Below, piece after piece: positions 24,201-36,200 of a DNA stretch of 64,000 nucleotides. This DNA comes from Anseranas semipalmata. Its lineage: Eukaryota > Chordata > Aves > Anseriformes > Anseranatidae. The stretch covers positions 258,930 to 322,929 of the forward strand of contig VXAA01002207.1 in the NCBI GenBank assembly GCA_013399115.1, written 5' to 3'. The notes under the pieces are model-generated. The model searched no databases. It was not told the origin of the DNA and was given only the letters and a program-made list of their open reading frames with translations. The first letter of the stretch is position 1. The number at the start of each line of letters is the position of its first letter. The position numbers and the translations under genes are program-made.

Positions 24201-27200
24201 ATTGGTACTTGGGATAGGGCTGGAGATTTAAAAGAGGCATTCAGTGGGAATGTGACTGTTTTTCCCTGTGCCATTCAGTGCGAATGCCAGCCTGATGTTT
24301 CCTGTTTCTGTTGTGTCATTTGCTTCTTGATCATATGTAAAAGCAGCATGGGTAGTCTTATTCAATTAGTACAAAATAAGGTGTGTACACACACATATAT
24401 AAATTGATATGCATGAGTATACCTGTATGTTCATATGTGTGTGTATAAATACAAATGCACATGGTGAAAGGTGTTAATTTTTGTATTACTGCATGAATAA
24501 GCTTTTTCATTTTAAAATCTTCAAAGCCACAAACATCTTTAATTTCCTTAAGTTAATTGTTAATAGTCAAACTACTAAAATGAGTATCAATAAAGAGACT
24601 TGGGTGTGTGTGAGTATGCAGAAATGGGAATAAAATGTAGTACAGCCCATATAGGAGTTCGGGTTCCCGAGCTAAATGTTTCTGAGGTTGTATTTGCCTC
24701 TGTCAATAACAACAACAACAAAAATCTTCTGCTGTTTCATATCTATTAAGTTTGGAGCATTGTGAGCAGATTCTTTTACTTGTTTCCAGTTGTGTCACTC
24801 TTAAGTTTTATCCAGGTGTTAGAGCTGCTACTCAACGTAATTTCTCCAGTTTTACATGATCTTGAAATTTTGTAGGTTGTTTTTGTCTGAGGAATTGCTT
24901 CAGAGCTGTTGTGTGTTTTTTCCAGAACTAGAATTCTTTCAATTTTTAAAGACTCGAGTATGTTAAAGAATTAAGTCATTTTTCCTTAGGTCTGTCACCA
25001 TGTCTCATAATCATGTCTTAAGCCACTGGCTAGAGCGTAAGAGATGGAGCTCGCCAGGCATAGGCGGTGACTCCTGTCAAGATCAGTGTTTTGTTTGTTT
25101 CCATCACCATCTCTTAGCTTGTTCTCCTTGTTGCCTTCTCCGACAGTGGCTGTAGTGCCACTGTACGTGACCCCTGTTTTCTTTACTTCATTCCATAACA
25201 ATCATACCTCTTTGGTAGCATTGTATGAGATTTCAGTCTCTACTAGCCCGTAGTTCTGCTTGAAGACAGTGCAGGTCCAAGGGTAGATGATCCAATGCAA
25301 TAATACTGTCTTATTTTTGGAAAGAATTGTGCTAGCTGGTCAGAGCAGTGCTGCCTCAAGGGCATAGTGTTTAGCTGAAGTAGCATTATTTGCCATTTGT
25401 ACTTCTGATCATAGAAATATGCTTGTCTTCCAGTAAGAGAAGAAAGAGGATGAGCAGCCTAAGGCATGAAAGAAAGTATTTCCCTCAAAACAATAGAAAA
25501 AACAAGAAAATAAAAGAAAGAGACAGTTGGATACAAAGTACAGACATGGATAATTGCAGAGTAAGGAGTCTGAGGAACCTGAGAGGTTACCTACCCCTGG
25601 AGAAGATCAGAAGCCACAAAGTTCAGTGCAAGGGGAAAGTCCAGCAAAGAAAAAGAGGAGGCAGCAGCTAGGACTGGGAATGTATGTAGACTGTATCCAA
25701 AATGATAAGGGAAAAGATATTTAAGTACAGAACTACCTGAAAGGTGGATAACATAACGGGGGGTGGGGGTGTCTAAAAGGCCCCACTGGTCAGTGGGGCA
25801 TTGAACTCTTCTTAAGAAATATAGACCCAATGTAATCAATATTAAATATGTAATTACTGGGGGGAGAGAGGCTTTTAAGCTTTTTGACTTTTATTTAAAA
25901 TAAACATGGCATTGTTTAAACAAAATGGAAGAAAAATGTTTCCAGGAAAAAAAACTAATTTGCTCAAAAAGCAGCCAAAAATCAGTAATGTTGGTTGCTT
26001 TTATTTTGCAAAATAAGTGTTGAGTCAGTTTTCAGCTGGAAGAATAGCTGGAAGCAATTTGCAAAACTTCACTTGTTCAAATATTAATTTTGCTAGATCC
26101 TTCAGTTTTCTTAGATAACATGTCCCAAGCATATTCTACGTTTGCATCACTGACCTAGCAGGCTGGATAAAGTTTCTGGAGCTGCAACATCACAATTACT
26201 CCGAGTAACTGGAGCATGGAGGACAGATAAGCTTGAGTCAGAAAACTCTTTGTGCCTCCCCCACTTCTGTGCATCCCTGAGCCTGCAAGTGTGCAGGCTG
26301 ATGTCATACGCGGAGCAGCAGTCCCCGAGCGAGCAGCTTGATTGGGAAGTTTGGCGCTAGGAAATTAAAAGCTGCAGTCCAGGGGCTGCTGAGCCAAGCT
26401 GTGCCACAACGCTCTCAAAATGCGGTGCCTGTGTGCAGTCCTCAGACCCCTCAGCAGTGATAGCTCGTGCTCCATCTATTACAAACAGAGACCTACTTCA
26501 GAAGTGTAAGTTGTGATATTAAACATGTATTTTAGTTCCTGGATGTGTTTTCCTCCAGTTTAAATGACTTTCTTTTTTTGCTTTCTGTTACTGTAGGCAC
26601 ATCTGAACTTGTTTTCTTCCCTCTTCCTGGTCTGATTTGCAGCCTTTTGAGGCAGCTGTGCTAAGAAAGATTTGAATATGTTCATAGGGCTTAAAGACAC
26701 TTTTTGTGGTGACATCCAAAATAACTTCTGCTGTGAGCTAACTTTAGTTTGGAGAGGAGGGAGAGCCCTTCAGATAGAAATTTTGGGATAAATGAAGCAC
26801 GGTACTTTTGTATGCTTCTCTACTTTTTATTCTGTAAAATGACGCAAGTAGTGAATCGAAATCTCCTCTGCTTCTTTCTCAAGAGGTACTTACATAGGCA
26901 GTTGAGATTAAGTTGATGATTTAACTGTTCAAAAGTTTTTCTTGTTCAGATAAATGATACATATTTTAATATTTCTAATTAAATTATTAAATAATTAACA
27001 TTTTAATAATTTTTTCAATTAAAAAACAACATACAGCTTAGTTGTGGGTCAGAGCTTTATTTAGTATATACTGACTAGGAAAGTGGTACTTGTAAGCATG
27101 GGTTGAAATTGTGCCATGAAAGAGCCATTGTCTTTGTCTAAGCAGCTGTGCTCTTAAGCTAACAACAATGATTTTTTTTTTTAAGCTGCTATTAATTAAG

Positions 27201-30200
27201 GAACAGTTGTGAACCGCTGTCATATTCAAACAGTGTTTTAACTCACCCCTATTTTATTGAAAGTAAACCTTTCCATTATGTTTGTCTTGTATTTGTCCTT
27301 TGTGAATAAATGAAGGACATTCACTTTCAGCTTCGAGCTAAAGTAACGTCTGTCCTTTTTGCCAGATCCTGTTTGTTCTTGAAGCTGCGGAGGTAGCAGG
27401 TTGGTTTGGCTTGAGCAGACTGGTAACAGGGTCCACACCATGACGCTGCTTAAACAAATTTTTTGCTCCTATTGTATTAAAAGTGTGTGTGTGTTCATTC
27501 TAGAGTTTGAACAAGCTAGCATGTCGAAACTTGTCAGAGTGACGTATAGAAGTGTATGAAAGAAAACATTGTCCTCTTGGGAATGTTGGGAGGAAAACTA
27601 CGTAATTCAGTTTTAATTACACCTATTAACGCTGCTCTGTTTAAAAGGCTTCCTGATGATGCTATTGTTAAGTGTGTTTTTCAGGATGTTGCGTACATTT
27701 CAAGTGAGCCGAGGTTTAAACTTGCTCTGTAGGTTCTTACGCTGTGATTAAGTGAAAACGAGGAGCTAAACAACGATGTCCTATGTTGGAGAGCAGTGAT
27801 TAGCGTGGCAACTGCTGTAACCTTGCATAAGGATAAAGTGTTCTCAGTTAGAGACAGGAATCGCAGAGCAGGCAGAGGAAATAAGATAGTATTACTTTTT
27901 TATTTTATTTTATTTCAGGGTTCAGAGTAGTCGATTTTCTGCAGTGAGCTTTTTCCCGTTTTCTGACACATCTGTTTCACAATGCCGAGGTTGGGAAAAA
28001 AAGAAACAGTGATGATGAATATCAGAAATGTGAATGTGGGTGAAATGGATTTGGTAACCACAATGTTCCTCCTACTGTAGAGGCATTAAATAATAAAATA
28101 ATTAAAAGAAAAAAAAAAAAGCATTGTGTTAGGGGATAGCTCAGCAAATGCCATTTATATAATGCATTTGCATGCACACAGCAGCATGGAGATGGCCAAA
28201 GTAATTAGGGGTTGGGGATTTTTGTGTCTTTGCAATCTAAAGATGAAAACTAGCATTGCTGAGAACAATGTTGAATTGAATGGCCTGTGGTATTCATGGT
28301 TGGCATGTACTGTAAAACATACTGGTATTTTGGAGAGGAAGGAGAAGTTGCATAGACGTGTTTGGATTGTGCTGCCTGAAATGGGGAAGAATACCAGATA
28401 ATGAGAAAGGAAATAGTTTGTAAAGTTAGGCAGCAGGGGCTGAAGCAAACGAAATGCAAAGAAGGAGTTTAAATGTTTACTCCCTGTTAGTTCTTGTACC
28501 ACTGTCTTGTGGTGTCTGTCACCGAGAAGAGTCACAGATGAAGATTCTTGTCAAGTACCATATATATTCGTACTCTGTGATGCTGATGGAGAATTAATTA
28601 ATAACAACAACAAAAAGCAGTGGTATACACTGCCATATACAGAATGTCATATACAGAATGAATTGAAATTTAAAACCATTGAGTGCTTTGTGACAGAAGG
28701 GCCTTCACATGCGAGCTTTGGTACAGCTTCATGTAGAAGTTGGCTGCTGTGCCCTCATTTGTCCATCCCATCACCTTGCTGGAAACAGCTGCACCCCTTT
28801 AGCTGAGGCAGAGGGAGGGGATGTGCGGCCACACCATAACCATCCAATGTAACATTCCAGCTATTTAGCTTAAGTCCTGGATGAGCAAGTAGCTGGTAAC
28901 ACTGTAAGCCAACATAAGTACGAGTAGAAAGCCTTAGTTCTTGAAGGTGCCACCAGAATCGGTCATCGAGTTGTGAAGTTGATGTGATTTTTATGCCGAG
29001 TAAGGGCTGTGATAAGAAAGCTTAAGGCAAAGTAGGTCTTGAGGATCTAGATATTCAGTTGGGCAGCTTTTTACTTCATTTTTCACACAATTTACTGCAG
29101 GAGGTTTTTTAATGAGTTTTAATTCTGGCTAAAACCTGATCATGTCACAGGCTGATTTTGGGAGGCCTGGAGGTGCCGATACTTGCTGCTTGAGAGGGAT
29201 GGAGAAAGGAGGTCTGCCTCCTGGAGCTGTGGGCGTTCTCAAGTGTGCCGAACCCTTCCCTCTGCGTTTTTACAATGCAAAGCAGATGTTGGGAATCTCC
29301 TTCATCTGCTTTCTTGACTTTGCTGATTCAGAACAGCAGAAACACACACGTGCACGGAGAAGTGCCTGAGCTGTAGTGTGAAATGCTGTAAAAGAAATTG
29401 CATAAGGTTTTGCCCTACCTGGCAATACAGAAGCGGTATTGGATGTATTTAAACAAGTCGTGTAAGTGAATACCAGTTAACTGATCTGAAGACAAGTAAG
29501 AATTGGAGTTATCTGCATGGAGAAGTGCCTTCTGCTCTCTGAACCTGGGGAAACTTAACAGCCGGGAGGAGAGAGGTCTGGGTGGGCTGATGGGTAAAGC
29601 ACTTGCATGAGATGGGAAAGCCTCAGTCCATGTTTTTGGTTTGCTCTCTTCGTCTGTTTGGACAAACGACACTAATAAGCAAAATGTCAGTTCTGAAATC
29701 AGAAGGGATGGGGGGGGTGGACAGGGTCTGTTTTGTCTTAATCTGTGATTTTATATAACACACCTTGCTGATATTTGAACATACCTATGCCCTAAGCCTG
29801 GAGATACTTGCCCTTCCCAAATTGTTACCCAGGCTTTAAGTAAGATTTTTGTTAGTGAGGCCATAATGTACGAGTATTCCTCCTTTATTGCTACTTGATG
29901 TTTTACCGTTTCTGAAAATACTGAATCTGGTGGCTGACAAAAGCTTCCTTTGAAAAATGGCACTATGTCAACAGTCAGGGAGGTGAAAAATGTTTAAGTC
30001 ATGACTTACAGGGACATACTGCTGTTAATCAGCTGAAAGTAAGGATTTTCGGGATAACTTAAAATAGAATTTGTGTGTCACATGAGAATAAACAATTGCT
30101 CAAAACATGAACAACCCCATCTGCAGATGTCTAGAATGGCATAGGTTGAATGCAAAAAGATTTTAATAAGCGGCTTTCTGAATTTTCTTTATTTAGATTT

Positions 30201-33200
30201 TTGTCTTCAGGATCTCATGCACTTCTGCAATGTGTGCTTTCTAAAGCCTGGAAATAAGCCCAAGTGCTGCTGGGCTTCCTTTCCCCAACAAGAAGGCCGA
30301 TTTTGTTCCTGGCCATTTAAACTCTTGAAAATCTTGTCCTCCACCTTAGTTCTCTGAAGTCTTTGCTTTATGAGGAAGCAGAGAATGTAGATATTGTAAG
30401 CTCCCCTGATAGCAAAGTGAGCTTACATCCCCGTGATGCTCTGCTGCCTTTTAACGGAGTTAAAGTAGCGAGTTGAAGGGCTGTGCTGCAAACCAGTTCT
30501 CAGAAATGATCCAGGTATGAAAAGGTATGGATAGGGGAAGTAGTAATTCATGATATTTGGAGAGTGTGGGTTTCTTAAACCAACCTCGCTGTCAAAGCAA
30601 GCGTGTTGTATAATTATACCCTCCGTATACCTCCGTACTATATCCTCATATGAGTATAGACTGCACGCTAATTATTTCTGCTATGCTCTACCATTTGCAT
30701 GGCTGCTGGCTAGTTGGCCATTTTGCAGTAGCACCTTGGATGTGCAATAGGACATCATTAACTAGACGGTTTACACCTGGATATTACCTACATAAACCAC
30801 CTCTAAGGTCAGATGTCATTTTACTAGAATAAAGAGGTAAGTAATAAAATATTGCGCAAAGGCTTTATTCTGTAACTTTTGCTTGAATGGGGTAGCATTT
30901 AGCAGCTCTCTGTGATCATTGGGTGCCTGTAATGGTGAGAGCAATTCCATTTCTGCTCCCTGGATTAATGGTGGACCCCAGATTGACAAATGTCCTTCTG
31001 CATTCAACAAGATACAGGAACAAACTGATGTCAGCACTTAAGTTGTACTTGAATTACTTTTTGATTTATTTGGCCTCTTGTTTTATTGACAAAATTCATT
31101 GCAGGTGAAAGCCTGAAGTGAAGAATATAATGTAATTCTAATTGTCTCAGTAATTTGATCTTAATTTGCTTAAATATCTTGTGTGCACAGTGAGGAGCTA
31201 GGAGAATTCATGGAGATGAAAGGTGCCAACAGCCCTGGGATCCTTGTACTGACCACAGGCCTCAGCAAACCTTTCATGCGTCTGGATAAATACCCCACCT
31301 TACTCAAAGAACTTGAAAGGCACATGGAGGTATATCTTATCAGCATTTATGTTCCAGCTTAATGATGATTTGACAACAATTATTTTAAAGGTACATGTCA
31401 AACATGATGGGACCCAAAATTACCTTTGTTTCCTCTTCCTTCAGCCTTCTAAAATACAGGCTGCAATAGTTTAAAACGTAGAGCAGTAAAACTTCCTGCA
31501 GAAGCTAAATGTTTACAGTGAAGCTAGCCAGAGAAGCTAACCTTCACCCCTAGAACAGTGTTGCAGGGTCTTTGGTTGACTTGATGTTGAATTCATCTCC
31601 TGCACGCTACTTGAGGCTACTTTATCTTGTAGGAGTGCTGCTTCTCATCTTAGGACCTCAACTGGTTGGACACTTCACCTTGACTTCTACTGAACACTAT
31701 CCAAAAATGATCTTTCCAATGTGGGAAGGTGTTTGAGGAGCTACTGTTTCTGCATTTGCATTTTATAGGTTAGATCTGTGGGGTGTGAAGGAGGGAGAGA
31801 AGTAGAAAGCATATAGTTCTTCGTTGTGTCACATGGTTTGTCAGTCAGTGACAACAAGACATATTAGTCTGTAAGGAATGTGATTTGTGACAAAGAAAGC
31901 TAAGGCACCAAATAAAACCCTATAAAACAAACATTTTCCTATTAGAATTTCAAGATGGAAAGCAATTTTCTTTGTCCAGTAGGTCCTGTAAAATTTCCTT
32001 GGCTCTATTTTAAGCATAAATAGGAAAGCTGTAAATGACTCTTTACTTTTTCTACAAGAAAGACCACCAATTTCTGATATAAGAAGGCTGTGAAAAGAGA
32101 GCAGATAGGTCTGAAAGCTTTTAGTTTACAGGATTGTTTATTTGCTTTTAGTTAAGCCTCTAAACTTTTATTATTATTTTTATTAGAACTAAATTTTTTA
32201 TTTTATGCTTTTCCCCTTGCTTTTAGGATTATCATCCGGATCGTCCAGATATTCAAAAGTCCATGACTGCCTTCAAAAACCTTTCTGTAAGAGTGATGAA
32301 AAATAGATTATATATATATATATATATTTTCACTATGGTGTTTTCTAATTTCATCTCCCTCTGTTGCTTTTAAAATGTGAAGCTTTTTTGTACGCTTTTT
32401 GTATAAGAAATTTTTGTGGAATTTTTTTGAATCCTGTAAATTAATGCAATTTATGGGCAGAGCTGAGGATTGCAAGCTACTAGGGGGTTACAGCAAATAG
32501 ACTATTGACAGAAGAGCCACGCAAGCATTCTGCACCTCTCAGTCTGCCCTCTTGTACTTTATCTTCCTTCATACGAAAGCTAGCATAACTAGTGGCCTAA
32601 AGAAGGGCCACAACACTTGAGTATATTTTTCTGAAGTGCATTCATTTTAAGGGAAAAGTGATAGAGTTGAGGGAGAAAGGATAAAGAGGAAAGTGCTGAA
32701 TGAAGGTCAGAAGATGGAAAATTTAGTAATAATGGAGGGGATAAGCCTGATTTGAACAAATGAGCTGTCATTGTCCTTTACTGCAATAGACATATATTTA
32801 ACGCATTCCCAGTTACAATAAACTTAATGTTTCACGTTTCCTGTTAGAAATGCATGCTGGCAGTAACCGGCATTTTTTACATGATAAAGCAGAGACTTAC
32901 TGTTACCTGTGTTCAGAAGAGGTTTGGGGATTCCCCATTCTGTTGAGTGCTTCACAAATGAGAGGAAATAATTCTTGTGAACAATTGTGAAACTCATCTC
33001 AAGTGAGATGAGTGGGAGTGCAGCTAGTAGAGCAGGTTGGCAAGAACCCTAATAAAAGTAGGAGCCCAGGCTAATACACAGTGTTTGCACAATTGACACG
33101 GCTCTTTTTAGTGAAGGAGAGTATACTTCGTATATAGTCATTATGCACATGCATAATGCATCATGTGTTACTGTTTTCTGCTTAGCCTAGCTGTTTTTTG

Positions 33201-36200
33201 TTGGAAGTATAAAAATGTAAAATGTAAAGGAAAGGGAAATTTGAGAAACAGGGTTGTGACTATGAATTTGGAATTGAAAAGAAAAGTAATATTGAAGTTA
33301 GAAAAGCTAGTTTTATAAGAAATACCAGTAATAGTCATCTAAATGAAAATGCTTCAAATTAGCTACTGTCTTCTGTGTGCTACAATGACAACAGTAAATA
33401 CAAGTGTAGTGGTATTTCTACCCTTAACCTGTTCCATACTGATAGAGTTGATAGAGATGATATTTTTGCCTATATTTGTTAGGCACAATGTCAAGAAGTA
33501 CGGAAACGGAAAGAACTTGAACTACAAATACTGACTGAAGCAATCCGTTGCTGGGAGGGAGAAGATATTAAAACACTCGGCAATGTAATTTACATGTCCC
33601 AGGTCATGATTCAGTGTGCTGGAAGTGAGGTAATGTAGTTCTCATCTTTACTGTCAGCCTTTCTTTCCCATTTAAAGTTGTTATTATGTAGCAGAAATAA
33701 ACAATACTTTGAGATACTAATCTAGAATAAAATCTTTCTCCACTGTTTTAAGGCTTTTATTATAAAACAGGAAATTAAAAAATGCTTGAAGATGGATGGT
33801 CTCATCTGTAAAATTTACTGAAATGTAGCCAATATAGCACTTGCAAAATCATCTTATGATGTTTTTTAGGTCTGTTTTTAAAGTGCATGGTTAAACAGGA
33901 CTTTCCATATGTAGTTATGTTATAGGATCATTTCACTAGCAGTTATTACAACATAATTAAATAACAAGATTCATATTGTAAGGTGCCTGAGGCCCACTTT
34001 TCCCTCACTGTTTTGGGCACTGTGCTGAGGTAGTAAATTTTTGAAATACAAGTTTGAAAACCAAATGGTTTTGGAGAAATAGAGTAAGAAGAGATGTGAA
34101 AAAGTCAAAGGTCACATTGCAAAGTCTGGATGATTTAAAAAAACAAAAACCACAAAAGTCCTATGAGAAATAAGGTTCTAAAAGATCTTTAAAGCAGGTG
34201 CTAACAGAAGAGAAATGTATACAGGTTACTGACATGTTTTTACTGTAGGCTATTCTGTATAATCAATTAAGCTTTGAACTTGGTGGTGGTTTTCGAATTG
34301 CAACCTCATTCAGTTTCCTCCCTTAGAAAAAGGATTTCCAAACATATGAGGAAAGAGAAGAATGTTTTTGCAACTGAATACTTTAAAATATTTCACCTGA
34401 TAAATTTCTATCAGATATTTTGTTAGGTGTTTAAAATAAATAAGATTCATTAAACTGATAGCGCATCTTCTGCACTCGCATCTTGTCTTTTAAAAACAAA
34501 AACAAACAACAAAAAAAAAAACACCCCAATCTCTCATTATGATTAAACTGTCAAATGTAATGGACTTTATGAGTTTCCATGTAGCATTACAGCATTGCTT
34601 TTTGCCTAGGTATAGAACAGTTTGATTTGTGCAAAAGCAATTTGTTTTAGTTTGTCTTTTTTTAAATGATGTAGGCATTTGTAAAGACTTGCTGAAAAAC
34701 TGATAGAAAAATTAAAACTTGATAAGGACCTGTACTGTATTGCAAAGATGTTTGAAACTGAGACAGTAACTTTGAGAATGGATATATTTGTTTTGTCATT
34801 AAAAAAAAAAAAAAAAGCTTTATATGTTAATGCTTGTCTCTTTCAGTGTTTGTCTATAGCAGTAGATTGAGTAAATTTTCTCCTCTTTCCATAAAAGTAC
34901 TCCCAAAACAAGCAAAGGACAACCTCATAAGTGAAACCAGCAAATTAAAAACGGAACAAAGCAATGAGTATTTTCATTGTGAATATAAGCGTTATTACTT
35001 TTCTTTCATAATCTTTTTCTAATTCGGAACACAATCCAACATAGTACAAAAATCTGATCTCTCCAATTCGAGAGACCGAGGTCTTGATGTTACAGTAACA
35101 GCATCCCTCCACGTTATATTAATAAATATATCCACTATGTAATTTTGGTTTTACTGAAGTCAGCAAAAGGGTTGTTATCATATTAAACACAATCTGGGTG
35201 AAATATTGACCTTAAAATGTATTTATTTATTTTTTAAATTATAAGGCTCTACTTTCCAGGAAGGAGTATAGGCATGTGTTACTAGCACTTTAGAAATAGA
35301 AAATTAAATAATTCTGACTCTTTTTGCCTTTATGGAGGTTTAATTCTGCCAGGGGCAAATAGTGGTAGAGTAACTATAGCATTGTAACATTGTTGATAGT
35401 TTTTAATAATATAAAACAAAAAGGGGTGAGGGGGCTTGTGATGTCGTATTTACTTTTTCATTTTCTTTTTTTGATCAGGAAAAGAATGAAAGGTATCTTC
35501 TTCTCTTCCCTAACATTTTGCTAATGTTGTCTGCCAGCCCAAGAATGAGTGGGTTTATCTATCAGGTAAAGTAATGCATGTACATATGTGTGTAAATGCT
35601 GGGAGTGTTTTTTTTTTTTTTTTTTCCCAAATGTTTCATAGAAAACTTGGAAGGACTATTAAACTTCTGCATTTACAAAGAGGAAGGGTAATTTCTGCAA
35701 GAAGAACTGACCATCTGTTTTATAAAATGCTGGCTTAGAAGCCTGGGTTTGATTTTTGCAGCTGACGACTTCTATGACTATCAGCAAGACTTTTTTAACC
35801 TCTGCTTCCTAGCATTAGCTAATAAGAGGAAGTATTAGTAGCTTTTTAGAGCTACATAAGAAAAGGATTCTGTTGTACAGGTTTGTTAGTGCTCTTCTGA
35901 CTGCTGCTTCAATCTTACCAAAATTACACAGGACTCTTTAAGCTCATGTTGGTGTGAATTAGGCTGGGTTACCGTCTATTTCTTTAGGTGTGTCTGCATG
36001 AGCAATTTAGTCTTCGAATCGGCAGAGAACTTCTGAAATGAGTCTTCTCGTTTTCCCTGTTTGCTGATCTTTGAGTCACACTGTAGGACTAATCTCAGGG
36101 CTCACAAACTGGATTCCCTCTGGATGAAGCTGAACTGGAAGGCATGCACTTGATCCGCTTCAAGTACTAATCGGCATTCAGTCCATGGCACCAACCTAGA

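Larger units (their letters stand above)
20066..31190 (+). other. ARHGEF7 intron 5 (largest intron, holds CR1 and a candidate internal first exon)
   Basis: 11.1 kb. It contains a TTTA/TTTG simple repeat (20178-20202), the CR1 LINE fragment with assembly gap (22332-23305), a (CAA)n (23627-23645), a purine-rich tract (about 25431-25675) and, at 26230-26505, a GC-richer island with a candidate internal promoter and first exon. The rest is AT-rich with no supported gene. Confidence 0.85.
32287..33482 (+). other. ARHGEF7 intron 7
   Basis: 1.2 kb intron. It contains a (TA)n of about 20 bases right after the donor (32309-32328) and a 10-bp inverted repeat with a 2-base loop (32992-33013). Nothing else was recognised. 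Confidence 0.88.

Noticed and set aside
33121..33160. TACTTCGTATA next to a small dyad, resembling half of a lox-type site
   Set aside because: Only a partial match, no second arm with the required spacing, and no recombinase context in a vertebrate intron.
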